Below are positions 37,262 to 50,700 of a DNA stretch of 64,000 nt, in pieces. The stretch comes from Augochlora pura (Eukaryota; Arthropoda; Insecta; Hymenoptera; Halictidae), in NCBI RefSeq assembly GCF_028453695.1, contig NC_135781.1, forward strand, positions 5,282,779 through 5,346,778. The letters run 5' to 3'. Numbering within the stretch: position 1 is the first letter of the stretch; every line of letters begins with the position of its first letter. Under the pieces are notes generated by a model that made no database searches, was not told the origin of the DNA, and saw only the letters and a list, made by a program, of their open reading frames with translations. The translations under genes were made by a program, and so were the position numbers.

Positions 37262-39607
37262 ATCTTAAAAGATAAAAGTTCGTCATTGTGTTTACAGCTG
37301 TGTTAGTATGTTAAATTTATTAATGCGAAAATAATGCAAGTGCATTTTCAATATTTAGGATAGGACATTTTAATGGATTGAAAACATGTTGGCATATAAA
37401 CAATAAGTATCTGAAGTATCAACATTACAATGAATATATGATAACAGAATATACTCTGTATACTTACATATTAACGGATTATAAATTGTTGTCATATACT
37501 CAACGTCATTTCATTATATAATAAGTAAAAATGTGTGTTGTATCTACAAAATCGTGAATAGACTGTATAAATATGTATGTGATCGTGCATAATGAATGAG
37601 TACATTGAACATATTTCACCATTAACTACCGCATGTACTTCTAGCGTAAATACTACAAGATGAAAAAATGCTACAAAATACCAATAATTCTGTTTTGCAA
37701 TAATTTTATGCATTTTTGATATTTTTAAAAAATACATACCTTATAACAATTAAGTTTCATCCATTGTTTTGATATGAAACACTGTAAACAATACTGAGTA
37801 AAACTATCATTGATATACAATGTATTATATAATATCAATGTTGAAACGCTCTAATTTTGATGCTAGTACAATTTAAACAAAAACATCTAAACATTATACA
37901 CTTTGTCTGAATTAACATGAAAAGTATGAATAAATAATTTTTATACTTAAATACACCTATAATTTATGTATCAATTTTGTACAGTTGCAATAGCTACATT
38001 TAATGTTATTTCACGTTAGATAATCTATAACAAATTATTTTAGAACAACCTCCAAATATTTATCTTTACATTTTGCAATATCTCTTTTATTTTTTGGTGA
38101 GATATATCGTGTTATATGTATATTGAGTCCTTTTTTTATCATTTATGTATAATTAAGTTTTTTATGTACCAGTTTTTGTATCTGTTTTCGTATTTTATCG
38201 GTCGTAAAATATTATTATAAAAATATAAGTATTTTCATTTTACAAGTAGTAAGACGAAGATCTTTTTCTAATGTTTTCTAACGCTTTTATTTTTTAAGAT
38301 TACAGTACGTTATTAAGAAATAATTAACATGTCTATAAAAAAATATTTATACACCTCAGGCATTAGTTATTAATTTATTACATTATGATAGTTGCGAATA
38401 GAGCTAAACTTCAGGAATTTTAGTCAGTTAGAAAAGTTAGATGCAATTAGATACCGGTTCTGCAAAATAAAAAAACTTTATGAACTGGTTTGTACGAACC
38501 GGTCGAGTCCCATCACTGGGATGTTCATTAGCATTAGATGACCAACCGATTTTTGTTGTTGAATCAGTGGAGTTCTAGGAATATATTTGATTAAATTTCA
38601 CGTTCATTTTCCTAAAACAGTGCGAAACTACATTTACTGTAAGTACTTCTTCAGATACAAATTCTATCTTGAAATCAATAGATACCAATACCTACTTTTA
38701 TTAGAAAGATAAAGGGTTAAAGAAAGACGTATGATTAAATCGTTCTTATCAATAATTTATTAATAGTATATTCGTACAACGTTTTTTTTTTTTTATTTCA
38801 TTGAGAAACATCACAAATAATATGTAAAGTGTGTATAATGTGTACAAAACACGCGTAAACCGCGATATACTTGTAGTACATGTAATGCAAATTTTCTCAA
38901 TTCGATTATTGATGCTTAGCCATGATTATATTAGATATGTTGTGTGTTGGAAACGTAGCAAGGCGCAATATAGGTAAAAACGCGAGAGCCATCTTGCCCT
39001 ATAATGCACTTTCGATATGTTAAAGTATAGTCCTTGACGAGTAGAAGATTAATGCCTTTAACACGATTTTTTTTCAGAGCGTGTGTGTTCTATTAGCGTG
39101 ATCGCGCCGACAAACTGCTTCTTTCACGCGGTTATTCTGTGGAGATTATTAGTGAGGCGTTTCTACCGTCATCACTATGAGCCCATTGTCGGGCATAAAT
39201 AAGCTCATTATTCTTTTTGGTATAGATTGACAGTCCGTATCCTAACACGCAAGTTACCGTAAATAAATATACATTAATCGTACAATATACATTCTGAAAA
39301 TAAATAGAGTATTTCACAATTATTGCATAAATCAGTGAGCACTACTATCGATCCGTACGCGCGGGGCCTGAAATGTATCCCCGTATCGACAACATATTAC
39401 TATCTTTTATTTAATCTGTTGTGTATTTTTTTTTTACAGGCAATCATAAGTAACTGTTCCACGATTTCATTCCTTATTGTATTCGAAAAAAGAATACTCT
39501 TAACAGTTTCCGCAATGATAATAATACATCGGCAAGTCTGGAAGTTTCCATCCCATTTCTTTCTTTTAGCGTGATCATGAAAACACGGTTACGTTGACCA
39601 AACGAAA
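37262..39607. other. AT-rich intergenic with a lone hAT-like end near 38518
   Basis: No gene seen. Read on the minus strand from 38518, the sequence starts CAGTGATGGGACTCGACCGG, a typical hAT terminal motif. Nearby lie several copies of an ACCGGTTC-type inverted motif (38450-38503). No matching opposite end was found. Confidence 0.4.
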
Positions 39608-41428
39608 TCAAAGATGCCCAGCATCTAAGGCCTTATTTATATCGTTAACTAGCATCCCTAAGATAGGTCTGTGTTCAGAGTCCTGTCTGAATACGGAATC
39701 CAAAAAGTCGGAATGCGTTAAAAAGTCGAACATCTGGTCACACCGGTCCTGAGATTTGTCCGTGAGATGTGGCTTTATGAGCGACTGTATCGCAGCTCTA
39801 CATCGTTCCAGCGACTTTATTAAATAAGCTCTATCGAAACTGAATTCTAGCTCGTAAAAGGAAACCACAGACATCGCCACAGCTCTCAGAGCATTTCTTA
39901 TCTCGACAAGCTTCGCGTCGTCAGTTGCGTACAATTGTTGATTACGTTGCAGCAATGCGACCTGTAAAAAAGAAAATGATATCGTCAGTGGAAGAATAAG
40001 ATATGATCTTTTTACGACGCTAATGGTACTTATTCCAAATGTTTAAAATACCAAGAAAAGATAAGATATTTGTTGTTTTCTAACAGACTAATCATTCAAT
40101 TATCTTTTCTCAAATGAAACTTCGCAATCTTTTACAGGAATATTTGTCGTCCAATTGTTGTAGTTTCTTTGAAATAAAACTTTTTGACATCGTCCCTTCC
40201 GGCAAAGGAAAACTTCGAAATACGTGTTCGACACGGTTTGAGAAGAGAGTAAAGCTAAAAATAGTGACTCTAATTTAACACGATTAACAGTGAAGGCAAG
40301 GGGAACTGTGGTTACTCGGTTTCGTGTGATTGTAACATTTAAACGGATTGTCCGCTTTCGATACGCGTGTAAAGAAGAACGTCGGCTGCCTTAACTACCT
40401 TAATGGACAATTTAACGATATTTTTCAAAACTTTCTCCGGCTGTTTCTTGTCCAAGCTGGGATTAGTCTTCGCAGCTCTCTCCATGAGCTTATACAAATT
40501 GTCTAATAGCGAGGTGGTCGCGTCGTCTATCAGAAGAGACCTTCCTGCTCCTGTGGACACAACTCGACCCAAGAGTTTCTTTTGTGCGCGTAGACCTAAA
40601 TCGCGGGCACGGCTTCCGGTGCCACTGGCGGGATAAGATCCGCCATTCAGTGCCGTCGCCGACTGCATCACTAAAAAAAAAATTAGACATACTGTATGCG
40701 GATGTTTGACGAGATAAGAGAGGATACCACGCAGAGATACAATAATAAATATAATAGACGTCTGTTTATGCAAATATAAAGTTTTATACGTGACAAAATA
40801 GCAAACTTATTACAAATATAAATTTTCATGTGTATTAACAATTTATTTATTCAAATTAATAGAATTTCAATTATCGTATAACTGATAAAGTTATTAGACA
40901 ATGATATGGTGCTATATGATTAAAATAATTCGTATCATTAAATAATTTATTAAAGGGGTTTTTAAATGTGAACTATAGACTTCCAGAAATGATAAAATCG
41001 TTCGAAGAAATTGTGAGCGGAATTTTACATCGAGATACTTGTGTTGTACTTACAGAATAATTGTTAAACTTCAGGCATGCGATGATCAAGATTAAATGAA
41101 AGTGAATATCTGATAATAATCCAAAGAGAAATTATTAACAGGAAAGGTGATACCGCAAGAAGTTGGAACGGTATCAAGAGATTTGTTCAACGAAATAGAA
41201 AAACAGTTCTCGGAGTTCGAAGATTTTCGACACGTTTATTAAAATATATATTTCGATAAAATTCAAGACAACGATGCGCGCAAGTTTTGTTATTGCGAAG
41301 TACACACGCGTTCCGCTCTGACAAAAGATCGGGAATTTTTAAGTCGTTCTTCACTGACGCATGTCACTGGTGATTCATACACCAATATTATCTTACTGAT
41401 GAAATACAAGGTACTTACCATCAAACAT
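39608..41428 (-). CDS. TNFAIP8 family protein (TNFAIP8-like; sigmar-type)
   Basis: Three coding exons: 41428-41419 (MFD), 40670-40399 and 39961-39608, giving 211 aa (human TNFAIP8 198). The donor AAG/GTAGTT at 40399 is chosen over reading on to 40339 because it restores the family sequence NIVKLSIKVALLQRNQQL. Conserved blocks are LGLRAQKKLLGRVVSTGAGR, LLDNLYKL, MSVVSFYELEFSFDR, IKPHLTDKSQDRCDQMFDFL and a short C terminus. The family has a six-helix fold with a hydrophobic lipid-binding cavity. Members shuttle phosphoinositides and regulate apoptosis, autophagy and cell migration. The fly member is sigmar. An acceptor-like site before the first coding exon suggests further upstream 5' UTR exons. 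An alternative start exon is listed separately. Confidence 0.88.
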
Positions 41429-41684
41429 CGATGAACCGCTGTTTCCTCTAGGCGATAACGGAATTGTAAATGAAATAAAGAAGCGGGTAGCGTTCTGTGA
41501 GCACGGTTGAAACTCAGGCAAAAGTAACTAAAATAACCAAGGGCATAAAATGATGAGTCAATGGATTCCGTAAAATGTAAAACAATACGTTGAAATCAAG
41601 GGAACAGTGTCGAACAGTGTTCGGTGCACTCCGGTTCATGGGAATGTATCGGAATACAGGTAATGCGGGGAAACACTTTGATAC

Positions 41685-41742
41685 CTTGGTTGCAGTCGGT
41701 TACGGCCACAAGATGATAGAGCAACCAGCTCTGCAATTCCAT
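41685..41742 (-). CDS. Candidate alternative first coding exon of the TNFAIP8-family gene
   Basis: Minus-strand ATG at 41742 opens 19 codons, MELQSWLLYHLVAVTDCNQ, ending in a CAAG/GTATCA donor in phase 1. This is exactly the phase of the MFD exon (41428-41419), so it would splice in frame to 40670. A TTTTTTTTTCAG acceptor lies just before 41763, so the piece looks like an exon with its own 5' UTR. The encoded segment is mildly hydrophobic and might act as a membrane-associating N terminus. That is inference; no transcript evidence is available here. Confidence 0.4.
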
Positions 41743-41763
41743 CACTGCCGTTCCCCACGCCAC

Positions 41764-44700
41764 CTGAAAAAAAAATTATTTAACGCATATAAATAACTAC
41801 TTTTTCATCGAAACATATTTGAATATCGTTTAATTGCAACGCGTACTTTAGAAAGTAATTCAAAGAAACAGATCGATCTGGTAAGCACGTGCACTTCGCA
41901 CGTGTGTACACAGATGTTTGAAGTCGAACACTCAAATTTTCATGACATTTTGTTTAAAATATTTGAAAGCTGTGGTAAGTACACGGGTCAAGAAACGAGA
42001 AAGTTGTCCGATCCAGTAAATACATTTCAGTAGTTTCAGTTTTTTGGAAGAAATTTTTTGGACGAAATTTCTTATAAAAGTTTGTGTCAAGTATAATTAA
42101 TTTCTCCAAATAAATTCCTACTGAACTTAAAACGAAGATTTATATATTATCGTATTGTACTGAAAACAAGAGTCCCACGTTTCCCATAATTTTTATAAAT
42201 ATAATACGTTTATAAAGAGACCTCTCGCGGTAGTCTAAACTGAACAACCGGTATTATTTATAATCTGTGAACTTATTTTTATAACTCGTGTCATAGGCAT
42301 TAACAACAAAACATGTATACACATCTATTATCGATTTTTGAATACGAAGTTACAATTTATTACCGCAAAAAGGGGGGATATTTATAGAATCTGGATAATC
42401 ATTAGTTTATCTTAACTAATTAATTAGAATGTTTCCGTAACGGAAAATTCGTAAACCATTAAACAGCTGCAGATCATATTTCTAGATGAGTGAATCTCTT
42501 TCGGTTCGCTCGAAACGTTTTTCGCTTTAATCATTCGTGCATACTACTTCATATGAATATGCCCGAACAACCGAAAAACGCTGCTGTTTATCGAACGCGT
42601 TACGTTCCACGTACGTGAATATTTGCCGTGTACTCGTGCCGTCTCTGATTAATTACTCATAAATACCGACCGGATTCGATAGAAATTCGATATTACAACA
42701 CGGCACAATAAACACTCCGTCAATTCAGTTCTTCAACTTTTAACGATATGCACAATGTGGCTCAACGAATTATGCGGACTCCAAAATTTTTAAACTGCAT
42801 CGAACAACTGAACTATAATAGCGAAGTAGAGAACCGGTAGGTCGATAAACCTGGATACATTTTAAAACTTGAAGCCTCGACTTTCCTAATTCATCGTTCG
42901 TCATTCTTGTAAGCAGCGTAAGCTGAGAAAACTTTCTAAAAAAAGCAAAAACGTAGCGTTCCAATACTTGTAAGAGCCACTGACCGACATAATAAAACGT
43001 ATAGTCTGCAGACCGCAATTTTATAGTCAAATCTAATACAGGCAGCTAACGATTCAAATTGTCTAATAGAAAGTTCGAGGCAGTGTTTAATTATAGGTAT
43101 AAAAATTTAATAATACTACCTAGCTGGTAAATCTAGCGTTAAAATGGTCGCACGTCCAACGACCCTTCGCCCTCGTGCGTCGGCTCTGAGACGCCGTTAA
43201 AAATTGCTACGCCACGTGTCGAAATACCTTTCACAATATCATATAATATTATATCTATAATATTATATTTTAAATATTATATTATATTTATTATAAATTA
43301 TATTGTATACTACCGTATTTTAAAAACGATTAAAAAATGCCAGAGTTTCATCTGTCGATGGACTCAATTTCAATGGATCAGTCGCAGCGGATCGTATAAA
43401 ATGGAAACACGAGATCCACATTCTCGGATTGAAATAGCTTCGAATGCAAAGGGTTGATCCGCTGTCAACAGCAAGAACGCGGGAATAGAAATTAGCCGCA
43501 GCGTCGATGCCCACGGATAACAGAAAGATCTTCTGCAGTCAAGCATTCCGCCTCCTCTCTTTTTCAGCGAGGCATTCCTTGCATAACGTTTCACCGTTAA
43601 GCTCTACTTGGTCGTTACAGGATCAGATAAAACGAACGCCGCGAAACACCGAAGAATTAATATATCGCAGAGGTCCGCGGCCGGGGCAAGGGATTAAATA
43701 GGTTGGAGCGAGAGCACATATGCTCCCTCGGACGTGTAATTCGTGTCAGTGGTCGAGGCCGGGCCCCGGACGCATTGGAAATGGAACGTAATGTGCGTTG
43801 CGGTTTGTTTGTCACTGAGAGAGTATAGTATAATCGTATGTGTATCGAAGAAGCATAGCGGCATGTGGCAGATGGATCGATTTGTAAGGAGCGTCAAGGC
43901 GAGCCAGAGATTCTCATTCGAATCGGTTCGGATAAACGTCGCCCCGTTGCCGTTGCCGGGGGTCGCTGACAATAAAAGCGGACAATGGGCGCATCCATAG
44001 GCGTACGAGCAGCTATCGGCTAGCCGTTCGAACATTTCAAAATTTCCGGCCATCCGACCTGAAATGCGAAACTTTGAGGGCCCCGAGGATCCGGGGAGGC
44101 GATCTCGTTGCCACTCGAGCTTCTCAGCCGGCGTGCTTGAACGTGCTCGAGTTATCGAAACGCCGTAATGGTAATGTATTCCGATTCGAATCGATACCCC
44201 GGGCACCGATTGAAATTTAAAACCACTTTTCCAGCCGTTAAATCGGTCGTTATTAACAACAACGATGTGTTCGCGAAACTTCCGCTTCTCCGGAAATACT
44301 GTTAATTCTTCCAATCGATCGCCGAGATTTTCACAATCGAAGACAAGGCTGGAATAAAAAAGAAATAATCGTACTCCGAAAACGAAAAGTATTTCTAAAT
44401 CCTTTTTGTAAATCTAATGGAACATACTGGAAACTCTAAACGCGCTTTTCTTTTCCAATGATTCTGATTTTTGCCCGCTGATCGATGGAATATTTTTCTT
44501 CGAATCGCACGTATTCCAAGGTTTATTGCATACGCAACAAACCGAGGCAACTAAAAAAAAATCTCATCTCTCCCAAGGTTTCTTCGAAGAGGCACACGCT
44601 ACGCGCTATCCTAATTAAGTTTTTTCTCATTAATTTTATCTCCGTTGGGCATTCGATGAAGTTGTTCAAAGAAAAATGTTATAAAATTTTCACGGCTCGA

Positions 44701-47700
44701 GGAAAGTTCGCGGAGCCTTAGGGAGTTCTTTCCACGCAGCATTCGAAGGCAATCTAAATATCGAAACCGGCGACCTTCGGGGGTAATAAAAAAAATCGAG
44801 GCAGCTCCAGCGAAGCGACCGATAAATATTTAATAACGTATTAAAGAAATTGCGGTGTTCGAGGTTTCTAAATTTAATAAAAAATTCTAGAGATTTCACA
44901 GAAAATTGTACACCGTGTTAAATGGTTAATATATAGAGTCGTTGACTTTTACGCAAAACTGCGACGTCGCATTAAAAAGGGGTTGTTTATTAAGACTTTG
45001 ATGTACTTAGCGGCAACACCTTCGCCCCGCGCAGAATATGTGACAGAAGATAATAGGACTGGTTCTCCGAAAATATTTACGATCAACTCAACTACAAGTC
45101 AACATTATCTCTGCAAAATAGCACCCTCGGGACGCCGTAAATGGCTCAGACGTTGTTTTCGCTTTCAGGGGTGGCGCTGCACAGAAATCTTCAACTAGAT
45201 CTGCTTTCGGTCGGTCTATAGCAACCCTTCCGAGGCTGTTCGCAATACCAGAATAACGTTCGCGGAATAAAATGGGTGCGAATAAGAGAGTTAATCAAGA
45301 ATTATCAAGAGAGTTAAGCAAGAATATCCTAATTGAATATGGACGACCTTCTCATTGAGTAATTGATCATCGTTCTTATTGTCGTATCTCAACCAGACCC
45401 GATCAGAACTCTCATCGATTTTTGCGATTCAGAAGTCCTACAAAACCGGATTCATCGTTGGAAATTGTATAAGAATAACATCTTTCTTATATTGAAATTA
45501 TCCTAAAGTCGTCGCGTCGCTCAAAGGATTTCCATCGAATTTCATTGCGCCACTGCTGAATATTTCTTTGCCCTATTTTCGCGGTGCACCGCCGCGCCAG
45601 ACGCGCAACTCGTCGTGTAAAATAGCACCTATTAACATTATCGAGTTAAAACTATCACTGAATGTAGGGTAGGCATGCACGTCCCCACTGGTATCGTCGC
45701 ATTTCCACAATGTTGCCGGTTCTCCATAAAAACGGGAGTACTCTAATTAGTAATTGCATTCTTGGCGCGCCGCGGCGCGCAAATGCTTGACTTTTCGACT
45801 ACGATATGTACTTTTTTTTATACGGAAGCTGTTTTACAATTTGCAATGAAAGTTTCGCGCTGGAATTTAATCATTTTGCGGACCGTATTTGCGCACACTT
45901 TTGCCCTTCAAACTGGTCCAAACAAAATTAATTTGGAGTGCAAGATCTGTACAAACCAAAAGATAATTTCGTGGAACAGTACGACAAAATGTCAAATTAC
46001 GCGAACACTAATTTCATTAAAAATATTGCGAAAACTTATGAAGAAGTTAGTTAAATAAATGTAAAAATAAATTGAGATATTTCCAGTATCTAAATATTAG
46101 ATTTTAGATCGATGTTATCTATACGTCAATGCTTCTAGTATGAAAAAAGTATTTTAATCGAAACACATTGCGGAATCGTATCTTCGATATGCATATAGGA
46201 GAGATAACCGAACGATGTTTAAACTCGTCTAAATGAAAATAATATCGGCCGTGACGTCACCGCGTTGGGTGACCGATCTGATTAATTCCCGAGCACCCAC
46301 TTGTGCACCGTTATGTTTACAATATCCGGCGCATTTCATCCATCGCGCTCGCATTGATATGCCGATTGTGACTCAGATCGGTTACGTTGTACTCTCTTTA
46401 TCAATCGGTCCCGTTGTAATTAGGGGTCACCCACATACAGCCGCGATCCTTAGACAACCGTACACGCATCGGAACTTACGCAACGCGCGGGATCAGCATT
46501 GCTAATCGGCCGTTTCTGATGAGAATGAAATGAAGTTCCATTCGAAAAACAGGTTTCCATTGATGATATCACCGTACACGGGCACCGCGGAGAATTTCAC
46601 GAGAAAACAAGCAATCGATCGCAGAACTTTCGCTCTCTTTCCTCAGCCGTTTCCCAACTACAATCGATCGGGGCTGGTTACACGCGCCAATTAAACGGTT
46701 GCTCCGCGGTTCGATACCCGTATTAAGCGTTGTTGTTAGGTCGTTACTTGTTTCTTAGCCCCTCATCGTTTCTATAACATTCTACATACGTTTCTCGATG
46801 CCCCCAGTTCCGGTCTACGGGACTAGATAATCGTTGTTTGAAAAACGTTTTCTATTTACAATCAAATAAACGAAGCGGGAACGCGCTGCTTTCTGCATTC
46901 GTCCAGGCGTTCTCTCGACGTACAATGATCGCACGATTCTGCGTTACATGCGCATGTTAATTAACCCTTTCGCAGATCATAAACTGGTCGTCGTTTATTC
47001 AATTTCTCGATTTAATGTGAATTTACATGCTTGTTTAGAAAATCATTCAGATCTCATTCCGAGTAATTAATCTGCAACGATCGTTTACAGAACTTCGTTC
47101 AGTTTTGTATTTAATATGAATTTTATTTTCATAAGGGACGATATTCTAATAATATTTTATTTACGAAAAGACGAACGAGTGCTGCAAGAGAATTAGTTTG
47201 ATTTACAAGAAAGTGATCGACGAAAGAATCGCGTGGAGTGTAAACAGGTGAATATGTTTTGTGAATGAATTTTCTCTTTAGTTTTAAATACAAGGAAGAA
47301 AATGAACGAGCCTTTGACACGAGTGTCAAATTTCCGAGAATTAAATCGTATGCATAAGGAAGTTGTGGGACCACAAGAATATCCTCGTTAAATATGAACG
47401 ACCGTTTCACTGATTAGAATCCCTGCGTTCGTCATTCTTTACAATCTAATCTCCAGAGTCGATAAAAATATCCCGTATCACCTGGACCGTTTTTTTAATT
47501 TACCTAAGTTAATTTTTTATTTAATTCCTTTCAATATTTCTGGGCTGGTTGCCTCAGAATTTCTATACAGGTAAAAACGGAGAAGCTCGAATACAACGTT
47601 GGAACTCACATCATTTAGGTACGATCGAAACTTACGGGATTCTTAAAATTGCTCGTAAAATGCGTTAATAAATGGCGGAGATTACGTACTCCTATTTTGA

Positions 47701-50700
47701 TTGTTTTTTTAATCCAGAATCATTTCACAGTCTCTTGCGCGGAGAGACAACCACCACCCTCTTTCAGCTATCTCTCGCCCGTTGTTCCCGGCAGGATGAT
47801 TTCTAAAATGTCCCGCTTTCATTCATTTAACCTCCATGCGCGCTTCTCGGGTGTAAAATTCTCCCATTTTCTTTTCCTAGGTACTTTGATATCTCGGCCA
47901 CTTTTCTTCTCTCTATTCTCAACGTACAATCTCGATACGCTATTTCATTTTCTCGTGCGAAACAGTTGAAAAATGAACGTTTAACAATTTCGCGCTACAA
48001 ACCGTGCAGAAGTAAGCGGAATGCGTTGAAGACCGTGCAAAAAATTATATGAAACGCTCTAAGAAGTACCGCGCGTAAAAGTTAATCGCAGAAAAAGGCA
48101 CGGCATAAAAAGAGAAGCAGGCACGCAGTCACCGGGAATTACGTCTTCATAATATTTCACGTGGTCGTGCAAAACGTTTCGACATAAGCAAATCATAGGC
48201 ACGTGAGCTATTCAGCGTGTACACGTGTATAATATTGAACGCGAACTGCGCACAACTGGTGCGCGACACGAAAAATGATATGTTTCCAGCTATCAGTTTA
48301 TTTCGCTGGCAATGAAAGCTGTGTAACGGTGCTTTGAAAACTTTAATCCAACGTTATAAATTGCACTCGAATCGATCTGAGTGAATTTACTACAGAAACA
48401 CTGCAAACGCGGCATTGAAAGAGCCGCGGAAAATTTACGATGTCCGTTAAAGCCTAAAAAAGCGGGTCGAAAGTTTCCCATTCTCGTCCGTGAGAAATAA
48501 ATTCAACGTGTTTCCTATTCGCTCGCTTCCGAACGAAAGAATAATTTTTGTCCACGATGTCCAATTGAAAAAAAAGAAAAGAAATCGACGACAGATGTTT
48601 TCTTTTATTTTATTGCAAAGAGTGAGTCACGCGCTAGTCGTATAAAATACATGTTCAGGGACACTTAAACAATTATTCAGTTAGTACACGTCAAAAAGAT
48701 AGAACTATTCGTTGCATAACTGAAGCATACTTGGATCATTTATATTAAAATATTACTACGTCAATTGTAATTTTATTCGTCAATTTTGTTCAACGTATTT
48801 TTTAAAATACTGCTTGAATTAATGAAACATGTCAGAATATCAATTAATTGTCGGAAATTAGATAGTCGAGTAACGATATTTACAACTCTGGTACCAAATT
48901 AATCTGTGTCGAAAGGAGAGCTAATAAATTGTAAAATAAAATTCCAAGCGGTTCTGTGTTGCAAAAATTCCTTGGAGAAAAAGGAAGTTTATTTATATAT
49001 TTAGCTGGTAACGATGTGCCAAACATTTCCGGAATTGACAGCGCACGATCAAGTGAATGATACCGATTGGCGATGGTGGTGGTGGTGGAGCGCAGTGAAT
49101 TGCATTTCCCGATTCTCGACCTCATCGGTGACATCGCTTTAACAACGTTACGTTATTTTCAAATGTCAGATAAAACCGTTCGCAGACATCTGGGAATTGT
49201 GTTCATTGGAAAATATAACGTCACTTTTCTTTCGCTCCCATTTCATCGGGGAAACGTATTCGTGCCGTCGCTATTTAATACAGGCAATTCGTAATTGAAA
49301 AGAACACGCAGAATGCCCAGAATGCGCTTTCTTGGTTTGAATTTTATCGAATAATGAAACGAGTCAGGAATTTTTAACGTTACGTAAACAAAGCTGAACG
49401 GACGAATTCAAAAACGTATTATTCTCGAGCGACTGAATGCGAAACGATAGCTGCCACGAACAAACAATTATTTTCGATAAATCAATACGCTCTCTATGCC
49501 CTACGTATTTTTTTTCTTTTTAGTCTTATTGCCGCCGATGAAGCACTCTGCTTTGATTGGTTATTTTATATTCGCTGTTTGCGCTCGTGCAGATATTAAT
49601 ATTTCTGTACGGGCACCATTTTACTTCACAATAAAACCAGCGCAATTTATTGCTAAATTGACTGACTGAGCACAGGAATTCGTTATTCTTTAATCTGATG
49701 GTACGGCGTCGAATAAACGTTTAATAATCGAACAGCTTGTCATTAAATATTGTATGTACGATTTACAAAAAAATAATTACAAGAAAAGGAAACAACTAAA
49801 TAATTTAAATTATTCTACTTAATTTCGAGTAATTGAAAAATAAAGTAATACTTGTTATGCTGACAATCAGATGTTTATGGTTCCAACAATAGCCGCAAGT
49901 GTCTATCAAGTGTGATCGCATAAAAGATGAAGCTGATGGAATCAATAGTTTCGGAGAAAAGCTTGGGTCAATATCGAGAAGTGAAGTTTCGAAGAAACGT
50001 ATTTGAAGTTTTGCGGACTACTGTAGAACAATCAGGACACGGCACTTCTATTAGTATTCAGAGAAACTGTGAATTATTAAATAATTGTATTAATATTCCA
50101 ACAAGTTATTTCAATAACTATCGTGTAAGAACATCTGAAATTGTTCTCATTTTAAACACTGATCAATCGTTGAAAAGCAGAAAAAAGTATATTTTTATCA
50201 TCTTTTATATATTGACACCTATTATTTATATAATATCAATTAATTGTTATATCATCCGAACAGTTTTGCGTGGGTTTAGCTACTATTAGCGGAAAGGTCA
50301 TAGAATACGTATTTGGTGTGAATAAGGGTTTATAGATAAATTAGATGAAAAATGGGCAAACGCGGCATCGAATTCTGTTTCATCGCGTCGGTGATGGTGC
50401 GAGCATCGGGAATGCCTGTTGTTTTAAGGGATTGGTGTAATGACACGCCGTGCCATTCTCGTAAATAGTATTTTACATTCTGGTCTCCTCCCTTCTTCGT
50501 CCCTCCATTTCTTTAACGTATATTTTTATTTCTATTCTGAAAGATGCAGCTGTCACCCCGACAGCTGTGCAACCGCCACGAACCTCCTTGTTAAACTGAG
50601 CATCTTGTCTGAGAATATACCCACCACCTGCCTCTCAGCCAACGTGTTGAGCTTTCGCGTACAAGGGCACGTACTGTGTACACCGTAGCCGTGTGCTATG

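Noticed and set aside
40339..40398. Extension of TNFAIP8 exon 2 to the stop at 40339
   Set aside because: Splicing at AAG/GTAGTT (40399) to 39961 rebuilds the conserved family helix; the extension does not.
43694..44314. Minus-strand open frame of 206 codons
   Set aside because: It lies in a GC-rich patch where stop codons are rare. No domain, no splice sites and no recognisable family; composition changes along its length. It could still be checked by conservation.
46670..46735. tRNA-like segment with a GGTTCGATACC B-box-like motif
   Set aside because: The B box has a mismatch, and I could not build acceptor and anticodon stems of proper length around it.
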